Source: Actinomycetota bacterium
GTDB lineage: Bacteria > Actinomycetota > UBA4738
Length of the DNA: 54,066 nt
Assembly (NCBI GenBank): GCA_005888465.1
Contig: VAYJ01000056.1
Location: 1-54,066 of the forward strand
Direction: 5' to 3'
A program made the translations under genes and the position numbers. Shown here piece by piece: positions 11,001 through 18,283 of this stretch. Under the pieces are notes generated by a model. It ran no database searches, was not told where the DNA came from, and saw only the letters and a list, made by a program, of their open reading frames with translations. Position 1 is the first letter of the stretch. The number at the start of each line of letters is the position of its first letter.

Positions 11001-11378
11001 CTGGTCCGCGTCGCCATCGCCGCGGCGCGGCCCGATCTGGCCGAGCGCTCGACGGAAGGGATCGAAGGGTTGCCGCTTCCTCGGCACCGCCACGCCCTGG
11101 TGTCCGCGCGGGGAGCCATCGCGGAGGCGTCCGGGCACGCCGAGCGGGCCCTCGGCCTGTTCCAGGACGCGGCCGAGCGGTGGGAAGCGTTCGGCCAACC
11201 CTTCGATCGCGCGCACGCCCTCTTCGGCGCGGCGCGATGCTTGGTGGTCCTGGGTCGGGGGGACGCCGCCGGTGAGCCTCTCGCGGCGGCCCGAGCGATC
11301 TTCGCCCGGCTGGGCGCGACGCCGCTCGTGGCCGAGGCCGACGCGTGGCGGGACCGAGCCGCGCGGCCGCTACCATAG
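8007..11378 (+). CDS. Class III adenylate/guanylate cyclase fused to AAA ATPase and TPR-like repeats
   Basis: A 1123-residue multidomain signalling protein starting at a GTG 17 nt after secA. Residues 4-23 form a zinc ribbon (CGSCGERN, CGFCG). Residues 34-210 are a class III nucleotide cyclase domain: LFCDLVGFTERSD and KFIGDGALGVFG give the two metal-binding Asp, and GPVVGESVTGDIVNTASRI the C-terminal catalytic segment. Near residues 255-265 is a P-loop (GEAGVGKSRLV) and near 376 a Walker B (LVLVVEDLHWAD) of a STAND/AAA-type ATPase (predicted ATPase superfamily). The C-terminal half is helical repeats rich in Ala/Leu/Glu, TPR-like. Such proteins are numerous in Actinobacteria, cytosolic, and presumed to make cAMP in response to protein or nucleotide ligands. 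The substrate and input signal are unknown. Confidence 0.92.
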   Translation: MITCGSCGERNPDGFRFCGFCGAELAGAGPRTEERRLVTVLFCDLVGFTERSDRADPEDVRAMLVPYHALLKREIEAFGGTLDKFIGDGALGVFGAPTAHEDDAERAVRAALEIQRGMRELAAARGSHGLAARAGVTTGEAVVAFGAAGPVVGESVTGDIVNTASRIQAAAPPGAILVGARTHALTRERIAYEALDPISVRGKAEPLAVWRVVEARAGVTREAPASTFVGRRRELEALIGAVTEVACGGPARLVAVVGEAGVGKSRLVAELQRSAPEGVTRWRRARCLPYGEGVTFSPIEDLIRQEAGIAEPDGPDKRRQRLEAVVTASVEDPADRAWLRSRLGPAAGLPAEGSAEPAETLAAWERFLVVRSDAGPLVLVVEDLHWADDALLDFVDGVIATAGLSPLLVITTARPELEERRPAWRGSIVRLSPLGDDDTADLILDVLGDVGVSDDRTKRLVARSGGNPLFAEELARMLRTADESGGGDLPLPDTMQALIAARLDTLAPEGRSLLQDAAVVGPVFWSGAVNALAPRDGRDADRELARLTEQGFVRPQTTSTFAGTREYTFWHALIRDVAYAQIPRTIRAEKHRATAAWIEAVAADRWPAFAEVLAHHTGTALELQRAAGGAAAELEDETRRFSLAAAVQSMALELSRAEGHLRHALGLTPPEHADRAPIEARLGEAAFQSGRYEEAEGWFTSAVRGFRASGTDRDAADAMIRLSVVIEYGGDPARGRGMLSDAIHLLENQAPGRELARAFAERSGTLMLAEDYSGAIADADRAIELAERTGEREAAARAQNFRGYARVALGDLDGMRELRESINTALALGLGRTTAVSYSNLGAALLMVDGPRASMECGREGLAFAEARGLWEMASFLRNGILTTLVCSGDWDDALRLGAQVAQEAKDAGAEYEEVFAELDVGYVRVVRGEPGSADAALALLARARPLGDPPLLAHALTEAAIGQLASGDQERAAALVEEAVEVTGGDAIPTRTSELGELVRVAIAAARPDLAERSTEGIEGLPLPRHRHALVSARGAIAEASGHAERALGLFQDAAERWEAFGQPFDRAHALFGAARCLVVLGRGDAAGEPLAAARAIFARLGATPLVAEADAWRDRAARPLP

Positions 11379-11383
11379 CCGTC

Positions 11384-12455
11384 GTGACCGACCAGACCGA
11401 ACGGATCGACGGGCTAGCGCGGCGTGTCGACAACGCAAAGGAGTACCTTTGACGTCGAGCGCAAGCGGGCGCGCGCGGCCGAGCTCGAGCGGGAGATCGC
11501 CGAGCCCGGCGTCTGGGACGACCCGGCCCGCGGCCAGAAGCTCACCACCGAACTTGCCCGCCTGAACGACACGCTCGGCCGCCAGGACCATCTGTCGAAG
11601 CAGCTCGCAAACCTTCGCGTCACCGACGAGCTGCTCGCGGGCGAGGACGCTCCCGACCTCGCGAAGGAGCTGGCGGCGAACCTCTCCTCGCTCGAGGCCG
11701 AGCTCAACAAGCTCGAGCTCGCGAACCTCCTCTCCGGCGAGTACGACACCGGGGACGCCGTGGCGAGCCTGCATGCGGGCGCCGGCGGGGTCGACTCGCA
11801 GGACTGGGCCGAGATGCTCCTTCGCATGTACCTGCGCTGGGCCGAACGCGAGGGACTGAAGGCGGAGCTCGACGAGGTGCTACCCGGCGAGGAGGCCGGC
11901 ATCAAGAGCGCGACCTTCACGCTCTCCGGCCCGAACGCCTACGGCTTTCTCGCCGCCGAGCGCGGCGTCCACCGGCTCGTGCGTCTCTCGCCCTACGACT
12001 CGGCGCACCGCCGGCACACGTCCTTCGCGAGCCTCGACGTCATCCCGCTTCTCGCCGAGGACGAGACCGAGATCGAGATCGACCCCAAGGACCTCCGGAT
12101 CGACACCTACCGTTCCTCCAGTGTCACGCACCTCCCGACCGGGATCACGGCGGCGTGTCAGAACGAGCGCTCGCAGATGCAGAATCGCGCCGTCGCGATG
12201 CGCATCCTCGTTGCGCGACTCGCCGAGCGAGCACGGCGCGAGCAGATCGAGAAGCTCGAGAAGCTTCGGGGCCAGCAGATGGGGATCGACTTCGGATCAC
12301 AGATCCGGTCGTACGTGCTCCACCCCTACCGGCTGGTGAAGGACCATCGAACCGGCCTCGAGGTCGGCAACGTCGATGCCGTGCTGGACGGGGACCTCGA
12401 GCCGTTTATCGAAGCCGAGCTGCATCGCCGGGCGACGAAGCGTCCCCCGGCTTGA
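11384..12455 (+). CDS. prfB: Peptide chain release factor 2, frameshift-expressed, GGQ loop missing
   Basis: RF2 terminates translation at UGA/UAA. The gene is join(11384..11449, 11451..12455): a 22-codon leader ending AKEYL, the UGA, then DVERKRARAAEL in the +1 frame, 356 residues in total. TACCAT ends 7 nt before the GTG, so it may be leaderless. Domain 2 and the HAGAGGVDSQDWAEML and RRHTSFAS segments are normal. The stop-codon reading tripeptide is SPY rather than the usual SPF (RLSPYDSAHRR). The family's universal GGQ loop is absent: DTYRSS is followed directly by SVTHLPTGI, where about 14-15 residues (GAGGQHVNKTDSAVR in typical RF2) should stand. Without GGQ, peptide release should fail. 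Real loss, paralogue or assembly deletion cannot be separated from sequence alone. Confidence 0.93.
11438..11453 (+). promoter_or_regulatory. Programmed +1 frameshift site of prfB
   Basis: Internal Shine-Dalgarno AAGGAG (11438-11443), a 3-nt spacer, then CTT TGA C (11447-11453). This is the classical autoregulatory RF2 signal: at low RF2 the ribosome slips from CUU to UUU and continues into the main frame; at high RF2 it terminates at the UGA. Frame 0 from the GTG at 11384 gives 22 codons up to the UGA at 11450-11452. Confidence 0.95.
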
Positions 12456-13725
12456 CGGCCTTGAAGATCATCTCCGACGCGCCGACGTACTGGACGTCGA
12501 GGACGACCAGACCCATCGATTCGATCTCCTGACGCAGGCTCTGGCGCGTGTACGGGTTGATGTGCTCGGTCGCGTAGCCCTGCGGGAACACCTTCTTGTA
12601 CATTCCCTCCAGCGTGCGCCAGATCCATCGTCCGTAGTCCGGGGTGCCGAGCACGAGCGTCCCGCCGGGCTGCAGCACGCGCACCATGTCCGACAGGACG
12701 ATCTCGTCGTGCGGGATGTGCTCGATCACCTCCGAGCAGATCACCGCGTCGAACGAGCCGTCGCCGAACGGAAGCTCCGAGAGCGACGCGGCGACCAGCT
12801 GGCGCCCCGGCGCCCGCATCCACCGGAGCTTTCGGATCTGCAGGTCCACGCCGACGGCCTGCGGCAGGCTCGCGAGGATCCGGCTCGACCCGCACCCGAT
12901 GTCAAGGATCCGGCTGCTGCCGTCCACCATGCTTCGGATGATCCGGAACCGGGCTCGCTGCCAGTACCGCTGCAGCGGGATCCAGCTGTCGAACGCGCGC
13001 GAGTCGTAGTCGGCGGCCTTCACGGAGTTGCGCAGCGCGATGAGCTTGCCCAAGGCTCGGACGTAGCCGAGGCTAAGCTGGGCGAGGTGCCCGCGGGCGC
13101 AGCGGCGCGACTGGCGATAGAAGAGCGGCACCTCGCGGATCGTCCAGCCCTGGCTGAACGCCTTCACCAGAAGCTCCTGCAGCGCGCCCAGGCCCTCCTG
13201 GCTGACGGGCCCGATGTCCTCGAGCACCCGCCGTCGGTACATCCGAAAGCCGCTCGAGAGGTCCCGGTAGGGGAGCGCGAGTGTGGTGCGATAGACGCGG
13301 TTGAGGACCCGGCTCGCGAGCTTGCGCGACGCCGACATCTCCGAGACGGCGCCCGAGACGTAGCGGGAGGCGATCAGGACATCGGCCTCGCGGCGGCGGA
13401 GCCAGAGGGTTCGGATGAACTCCGGGTGGTGGGAGAAGTCGGCGTCCATCGTGACCACCCACTGCCCGCGGGCGTTGGCGAGCCCCGCGTTCAGCGCGTG
13501 CCCGTACCCCGGCTCGTCGAAGTGCACGACCCGGCCGCCGGCCCGAACGACGAGGTCACCGGCCGCGTCGTCCTTCGGCGTGGCGACGACGACCTCGACG
13601 CTCGGCCCCACGACGGAGGCCAACACCGAGGAGACCCGCGGGAGGAGACGGCCGAGGCTGTGCTCCCCGTTCCAGACGGGGATCACCACGGACAGCTCGA
13701 TAGAGGTGGCAGGGGATTCGCTCAT
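12406..13725 (-). CDS. GT2 glycosyltransferase fused to a SAM-dependent methyltransferase
   Basis: A 439-residue two-domain protein. Residues 8-235 are a family 2 glycosyltransferase of the dolichol-phosphate-mannose-synthase type: LSVVIPVWNGEHSLGRLL, GYGHALNAGLA, the DxD-like VVTMDADFSHHPEFI and LSSGFRMYRR. Residues 275-420 are a class I methyltransferase: SRILDIGCGSSRIL (SAM loop), AVGVDLQ, FDAVICSEVIEHI and LQPGGTLVLGTPDYG. No membrane anchor is evident. It presumably sugar-modifies a lipid carrier or glycan and methylates the product. The 3' end overlaps the convergent prfB end by 50 nt. The ATG at 13725 is followed upstream by the divergent ftsE region. Confidence 0.9.
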   Translation of the reverse strand: MSESPATSIELSVVIPVWNGEHSLGRLLPRVSSVLASVVGPSVEVVVATPKDDAAGDLVVRAGGRVVHFDEPGYGHALNAGLANARGQWVVTMDADFSHHPEFIRTLWLRRREADVLIASRYVSGAVSEMSASRKLASRVLNRVYRTTLALPYRDLSSGFRMYRRRVLEDIGPVSQEGLGALQELLVKAFSQGWTIREVPLFYRQSRRCARGHLAQLSLGYVRALGKLIALRNSVKAADYDSRAFDSWIPLQRYWQRARFRIIRSMVDGSSRILDIGCGSSRILASLPQAVGVDLQIRKLRWMRAPGRQLVAASLSELPFGDGSFDAVICSEVIEHIPHDEIVLSDMVRVLQPGGTLVLGTPDYGRWIWRTLEGMYKKVFPQGYATEHINPYTRQSLRQEIESMGLVVLDVQYVGASEMIFKAVKPGDASSPGDAARLR

Positions 13726-13846
13726 TGGTGCTCCACGCGCTGAGGGATTGTACCCAACCCTTCGTTCCGTTCACGTGGAGGCTTTGTTACCATCGGGGCT
13801 CTCCCTACAGAAAGCTCTCCCTCCGTCCGATGGAAGCGTCGCCCAC

Positions 13847-14533
13847 ATGATCAGACTCGACAACGTCACCAAGGTCTACAAGGACTCCGTCAAGGCCCTC
13901 GTCGAGGTCTCCCTGGAGATCGGCAAGGGCGAGTTCGTGTTCATCGTCGGCCCGTCGGGCTCCGGCAAGTCCACGATGATCCGGCTGCTCCTGAAGGAGG
14001 AGGAGCCGACGAAGGGCGAGATCTTCGTGGCCGGCAAGAACATCGGGCGGCTGTCGCCGTGGAAGGTGCCGTACCTCCGGCGGAACATCGGCACGGTCTT
14101 CCAGGACTTCAAGCTGCTCTCGGACAAGACGGTGTTTCAGAACGTCGCGTTCGCGCTCGAGGTGATTGGCAAGGCCAAGCACGACATCGCGGTGCGCGTG
14201 CCCGAGGCGCTCGACTTGGTCGGCCTGAAGGACAAGGTGGGCAACTATCCGAACGAGCTGTCGGGCGGCGAGCAGCAGCGCGTCTCGATCGCGCGGGCGT
14301 TCGTCAACCGCCCGCTGATCCTGCTCGCCGACGAGCCGACGGGGAACCTCGACCCGGGGACATCGGTCGACATCATGAAGCTCCTCGACCGGATCAACCG
14401 CACGGGGACGACCGTGATCATGGCGACGCACGACAACGCGATCGTCGATGCGATGCGCCGGCGCGTGATCGAGCTGGACGGCGGCCACCTGGTGCGCGAC
14501 CAGGCCCGCGGGGTGTACGGGTATGGCGCGTAG
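13847..14533 (+). CDS. ftsE: Cell division ATP-binding protein FtsE
   Basis: A 228-residue ABC ATPase which with FtsX controls peptidoglycan hydrolases at the division septum. Walker A GPSGSGKST near residue 36, Q-loop TVFQDFKLL, signature LSGGEQQR near 139, Walker B LLADEPTGNLD and the H-loop MATHDNAIV are all intact. The ATG at 13847 gives the canonical MIRLDNVTKVY N-terminus; the frame is open further upstream but that part is not family-like. FtsE overlaps ftsX by 11 nt. A TACCAT -10-like hexamer lies about 55 nt upstream. Confidence 0.96.
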   Translation: MIRLDNVTKVYKDSVKALVEVSLEIGKGEFVFIVGPSGSGKSTMIRLLLKEEEPTKGEIFVAGKNIGRLSPWKVPYLRRNIGTVFQDFKLLSDKTVFQNVAFALEVIGKAKHDIAVRVPEALDLVGLKDKVGNYPNELSGGEQQRVSIARAFVNRPLILLADEPTGNLDPGTSVDIMKLLDRINRTGTTVIMATHDNAIVDAMRRRVIELDGGHLVRDQARGVYGYGA

Positions 14534-15401
14534 GGTCGACTACTACTTCAAGGAGACGCTGCAGGGCCTGAGGCGAAACGGCCTGGTGGCGTTCGCGGCC
14601 GTCTCCACGGCGTTCATCGCCCTGTTCCTGGTGGGCGGCGCGCTGCTCGTCGGGAGCGAGGTCGGCCTCCTCATCGCGAAGACCGAGGCGAACGTCGAGG
14701 TCTCCGTGTTCCTGACGAACGACATCCCGCCGTCCCAGCAGGCGAACCTGCAGCAGATGCTGGAGACCATGCCGCAGGTGCAGAGCGTCCACTACGAATC
14801 CAAGCAGGAGGCCTATCAACGATTCCTGAGCTTGTACGCAGACCAGAAGGCGCTGATCTCGAACGTCTCGCCGGACGCGCTCCCGGCGTCCTTCCGCGTC
14901 AAGCTCAAGGACCCGAGCCAGTTCGACGTCGTCGCCGTGCAGCTCGAGGGCCAGCCGGGGATCGACCGGATCGTGGATCAGCGCGCGCTGCTGAACCGGC
15001 TCTTCGCGGTGACCCGCGTCTTCCGCGTGGGCGTGCTGGTCGTTGCCATCATCATGCTCGTGAGCGCAGCAGCCCTGATCGGGAACACGGTGCGCCTGGC
15101 GGTCTTCAACCGGCGCAAGGAGATCGGGATCATGCGGCTGGTCGGGGCCACGAGCTGGCACATCCGCATGCCGTTCCTGATCGAGGGGACGATCGAGGGG
15201 CTCCTCGGGGCGGGCGCCGCGATCCTCGGCCTGTTCATCATGAAGGTCAGCTTCATCGATCCGCTCCGTGGCAAGATCGGGTTCTTCCCGCTCGTGGGGA
15301 CGCCGCAGATCGTCCACACCGTGCCGTACCTACTGGGGGGCGGCGTCCTCGTCGCCGGAGTGGCGAGCATGCTCGCGATGCGCCGGTTCCTCGAGGTCTG
15401 A
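14523..15401 (+). CDS. ftsX: Cell division permease-like protein FtsX
   Basis: A 292-residue integral membrane partner of FtsE. It has an N-terminal segment (FAAVSTAFIALFLVGGALLV, residues 23-42), a periplasmic-side loop of about 120 residues (VEVSVFLTNDIPPSQQ onward), then three helices: VGVLVVAIIMLVSAAALIG, GLLGAGAAILGLFIM and YLLGGGVLVAGVASML. The NRRKEIGIMRLVGATSWHIR coupling segment is characteristic of the FtsX/MacB fold. It overlaps ftsE by 11 nt and is followed 3 nt later by smpB, so the three form one operon. Confidence 0.95.
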   Translation: MARRVDYYFKETLQGLRRNGLVAFAAVSTAFIALFLVGGALLVGSEVGLLIAKTEANVEVSVFLTNDIPPSQQANLQQMLETMPQVQSVHYESKQEAYQRFLSLYADQKALISNVSPDALPASFRVKLKDPSQFDVVAVQLEGQPGIDRIVDQRALLNRLFAVTRVFRVGVLVVAIIMLVSAAALIGNTVRLAVFNRRKEIGIMRLVGATSWHIRMPFLIEGTIEGLLGAGAAILGLFIMKVSFIDPLRGKIGFFPLVGTPQIVHTVPYLLGGGVLVAGVASMLAMRRFLEV

Positions 15402-15404
15402 GCG

Positions 15405-15884
15405 GTGGCCGGGAACCCGGCCGATCGCACCGTCGCCACGAACCGCCGCGCCCGGCACGACTACTCGATCGAGGAGACGTTCGAGGCCGGGATGGTCCTA
15501 ACCGGGCCCGAGGTGAAGTCCCTGCGCGCCGGCCGCGCGACGCTCACCGACGCTTTTGCCCGCGTGGACGAGAGCGGCACCGGCCTGTGGGTCGAGAACC
15601 TGCACATCCCCCCCTACGAGATGGCGGACACGCGCGCGTACGAGGCGAAGCGACCCAGGAAGCTGTTGGTGCACCGCGAGGAGATCGGGCGGCTCATCGG
15701 CAAGACCGCCGAGCGCGGCCTCACGCTCGTTCCCCTGAAGATCTACTTCACGCGGGGCATGGCGAAGATGGAGCTCGGGCTCGGTCGCGGCAAGCGGCAG
15801 TTCGAGAAGCGCCAGACGCTCGCCGAGCGCGAGCACCGCAGGGAGGTGGAACGCGCCCTCGGCGCCCGACGGCGGGAACGCTGA
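15405..15884 (+). CDS. smpB: SsrA-binding protein SmpB
   Basis: A 159-residue tmRNA partner required for trans-translation. The GTG start lies 3 nt after ftsX. Core motifs: NRRARHDYSIEETFEAGMVL, TGPEVKSLRAG, LHIPPYE and the basic C-terminal tail (RGKRQFEKRQTLAEREHRREVERAL) that reaches into the vacant mRNA channel. It is directly followed by its RNA partner ssrA, an arrangement that supports the assignment. Confidence 0.97.
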   Translation: MAGNPADRTVATNRRARHDYSIEETFEAGMVLTGPEVKSLRAGRATLTDAFARVDESGTGLWVENLHIPPYEMADTRAYEAKRPRKLLVHREEIGRLIGKTAERGLTLVPLKIYFTRGMAKMELGLGRGKRQFEKRQTLAEREHRREVERALGARRRER

Positions 15885-15895
15885 GCCCCGCCTCC

Positions 15896-15901
15896 TATAC
15901 T
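15896..15901 (+). promoter_or_regulatory. -10 box of the tmRNA promoter
   Basis: TATACT immediately after the smpB stop region, about 24 nt before the predicted mature 5' end of tmRNA, so a precursor with a short 5' leader is expected. A -35 element is not clear. Confidence 0.6.
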
Positions 15902-15924
15902 GGTCTCGCTTGAGAACTGCATAT

Positions 15925-16277
15925 GGGGGTGAACAGGCTTCGACCTGGGTGCGAACCACCTGGGGGAAGCGGGCCGAGGTCTCCGGATGCCTCGTTAAAA
16001 GCCGGAACACGAACAAACGCCAACTCTGACATGGCGCTTGCTGCCTAGCTAACCGCTGGCAGCCGTCCGCCGCGGATCGCCTGTGTCCGCGGGCCGGGCG
16101 TCGCGAGCAGGCTCACGGTTGCGGTCTCGCCAGTCGGCCGCCGCCGGACATCGCTGACCGGCTGGCCTCGAGGACCTCCGCCGGTGGGAGCCTCGGGGCG
16201 ACACTACCCCGCCGGCTACGCCCGTAGAAGACCCAGATGGACGCCCGGGGACGCGGGTTCGATTCCCGCCACCTCCA
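15925..16277 (+). ncRNA. ssrA: Transfer-messenger RNA (ssrA)
   Basis: tmRNA rescues stalled ribosomes with SmpB and tags the nascent chain for proteolysis. The 5' acceptor strand GGGGGUG (15925-15931) pairs with CACCUCC (16270-16276), discriminator A at 16277; CCA is not encoded. The T-arm GGGUUCGAUUCCC is at the 3' end, and the 5' part has GAACAGGCUUCGAC, the conserved tmRNA D-region pattern. The tag frame most likely resumes at GCC (16019-16021) and reads ANSDMALAA before UAG (16046-16048); the ALAA end is the usual ClpXP degron. The resume codon is inferred from position relative to GUUAAAAGCCGG. Confidence 0.95.
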
Positions 16278-16307
16278 CTCTCAACGGCTTAGAGACGGTC
16301 TCCAGGA

Positions 16308-16769
16308 TCAGGAGGTCTTATTCGCGCTCCAGGAGCCACCGCCCGCCGGAGTCTGGTAGCTGCCGGACATCGAGCTGCCGGAAACCGACCCCGTATAGGT
16401 GATCCCGGGACCGCCCACCGTGCCGAACTGGATCGCGCTGCCGTTCACCGTTCCGTGGATGCTGAGCGTGTCGGACGGGGAAGACAGTGTGATGCTGCCG
16501 CTCAAGACCGATCCTGTCTGTTGCCAGTTCAGGGTGAAGCTTCCCGAGTAGGTTCCGCTGTATTGCCCCGACCATGTTCCGGAGAGGGCGCTGCCGTTCG
16601 CCGGCGCTGATGGCGTGGTAGACGCCGCGGCTGAGGGTGGCGTCGAGCTACCCCCCGTGTTGGGGTTGTTGTTGCCCCCGCAGCCGGAGACCAACAGGGC
16701 CACGCCAATCGCTAGGCCGAAGGTCATGAGGGCGACACGCGACCTCCACAAGCTCTTCTGTCCACTCAT
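16308..16769 (-). CDS. Predicted secreted lipoprotein, 153 aa
   Basis: Starts at the ATG at 16769, which has a strong GGAGG 6 nt upstream; a longer frame lacks support. The N-terminus has basic residues, a hydrophobic stretch (VALMTFGLAIGVALLV) and a lipobox LVSGC, so it should be exported and lipid-anchored on the outer face of the membrane. A Ser/Thr/Pro/Asn-rich linker (residues 32-60) leads to a beta-rich domain with repeated GTWSGQYSGTYSGSF and GSITLSSP-like strands, typical of small beta-barrel or lipocalin-like surface proteins. No function can be assigned. It lies convergent to nothing, directly 3' of ssrA on the opposite strand. Confidence 0.85.
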   Translation of the reverse strand: MSGQKSLWRSRVALMTFGLAIGVALLVSGCGGNNNPNTGGSSTPPSAAASTTPSAPANGSALSGTWSGQYSGTYSGSFTLNWQQTGSVLSGSITLSSPSDTLSIHGTVNGSAIQFGTVGGPGITYTGSVSGSSMSGSYQTPAGGGSWSANKTS

Positions 16770-16952
16770 GACCCCTCCGGTCACTCGGTGTTTCCACAAG
16801 CGGGGCGATCGCCCGCTTCCAGGATCCAATCGTAAGTGACCCCGTCGCCCGATGCGGCCGTGCCTGTTCGGGCTGCGCCTTCATGGTCGCGCGCTTTCAA
16901 CCACGTTCGGCCAAGCTGTCTCTGCTTGGAGAAACGCTGGGATAATCCACCG

Positions 16953-17999
16953 ATGGCGTTAGGGCTCCGAACGCCGCTCTGCGACAGACTCGGAATCGAT
17001 GTGCCGATTCTCTCCGCCGGAATGGGATCGGTGGCCGGCCCCGATCTCGTGGCAGCGGTCTCCGAGGCCGGCGGTTTCGGCGTCCTTGGTGTCAGCGGCG
17101 CTTCCCCGGAGGTCGTCCAGGAGCGCATCGAGGGCACGCGGGCGCTGACGAGGCGCCCCTTCGGCGTCAACGTGATCATCGACGAGGTCGGGTGGGCGGC
17201 CTCGGAGGAGGATCGTGAGCTCGTGCGCGCTGAAGTCGTCACGGCGATCAACGAGCAGGTGGCGGCCGTGGTTCTGTTCTGGGGCGACCCGGCGCCGTAC
17301 GTCGAGCTGGCACATTTGAAAGGAGTGGTTCTCCTCCTCCAGGTCGGGTCGGTTGCCGAGGCGGAGCGCGCAGCCGCCGCGGGCGTCGACGCCGTCATCG
17401 CCCAGGGTGTCGAGGCGGGCGGGCATGTTCGAGGTACGACCTCGATCTGGGAGCTTCTCCCGGGGGTCGTGGCCGCCGTCTCGCCGCTTCCGGTGCTCGC
17501 ATCCGGCGGGATCGGCGACGGCGCCGGCATTGCCCGAGCAATCGGCCTAGGCGCCCAAGGTGTATCGCTCGGCTCGCGCTTCGTGGCGACTGATGAATCT
17601 CGGGCTCACCCAGAGTACAAGCGCCGCATCGTTCAGAGTGTCGCGAAGGACACCGTCTACACCGAGGACCTCTACGACATCTCGTGGCCCGGGGCCCCAA
17701 CACGCACGCTTCGCAATCGGACCTTCCACGAGTGGGATGCCGCAGGACGCCCGCGACCGGGCCATCGTCCAGGCGAAGGGACGTGTGTCGGCGTGATGCG
17801 CCTGCCCTCAGGCGTGAAATTCGAGTTGCCGCGATACGCGGGGGCCGGCTCCCCGCTCGTCGGCTTCGAAGGCGATTTCGACTACCCGGCGATGTGGGCC
17901 GGAGAGTCTGTCGAGGTTGTGAACGACGTGCTGCCCGCGGCCGAGATCGTCCGGAGGCTAGCCAAGGACGCTGCCGCGGCAATCGGGCAGCCGTCGTAG
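16953..17999 (+). CDS. Nitronate monooxygenase-like flavoprotein
   Basis: A 348-residue TIM-barrel FMN enzyme of the 2-nitropropane dioxygenase family, which oxidises alkyl nitronates to carbonyl compounds and nitrite. Family segments: GIDVPILSAGMGSVAGPDLVAA near the N-terminus, GGFGVLGVSG, AGVDAVIAQGVEAGGHVRG (catalytic His and FMN contact), LPVLASGGIGDG and ALGAQGVSLGSRFVATDES. GATAAT (16941-16946) ends 6 nt before the ATG and there is no Shine-Dalgarno, so a leaderless transcript is likely; this also argues against the longer upstream frame. The last third (LYDISWPGAPTRTLRN) fits actinobacterial members. Confidence 0.92.
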   Translation: MALGLRTPLCDRLGIDVPILSAGMGSVAGPDLVAAVSEAGGFGVLGVSGASPEVVQERIEGTRALTRRPFGVNVIIDEVGWAASEEDRELVRAEVVTAINEQVAAVVLFWGDPAPYVELAHLKGVVLLLQVGSVAEAERAAAAGVDAVIAQGVEAGGHVRGTTSIWELLPGVVAAVSPLPVLASGGIGDGAGIARAIGLGAQGVSLGSRFVATDESRAHPEYKRRIVQSVAKDTVYTEDLYDISWPGAPTRTLRNRTFHEWDAAGRPRPGHRPGEGTCVGVMRLPSGVKFELPRYAGAGSPLVGFEGDFDYPAMWAGESVEVVNDVLPAAEIVRRLAKDAAAAIGQPS

Positions 18000-18196
18000 G
18001 TCTTCACGAGGCTTGCGTCCACGGCCTTGCCTGTGGTTCCCAAGTGAAGTGCGGCGGTTGCGTCGCTCATGCCAAACTCAGATAGGTAAAGGGCCTTGTC
18101 CGCCATAGTCTGATACGTCGGCGTGCGTGTTGTGCCGGCCAAGAGGTGGTCACTGGCAGCCGGGCGACCGTTCGAATTCTTTGCGTGCGGGTCCAC
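18000..18196 (-). pseudogene. Possible remnant of a helix-turn-helix protein
   Basis: The 284-nt space between the nitronate monooxygenase and the ABC ATPase contains a minus-strand open frame whose residues ADKALYLSEFGMSDATAALH followed by LGTTGKAVDASL have the spacing of a helix-turn-helix. Upstream it has no family-like N-terminus or ribosome-binding site, and downstream it runs antisense into the nitronate monooxygenase. It looks like the 3' relic of a DNA-binding or recombinase-type gene; it may also be chance. Nothing else is visible in this gap. Confidence 0.25.
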
Positions 18197-18283
18197 GAAA
18201 GCAATGAATTCGAACCGCCGTCCGGCCCTCGGGATCCGGCGGCGTGTCGATCAGTGCTTCCGGCGGGCGATACGTGGCTCGGG

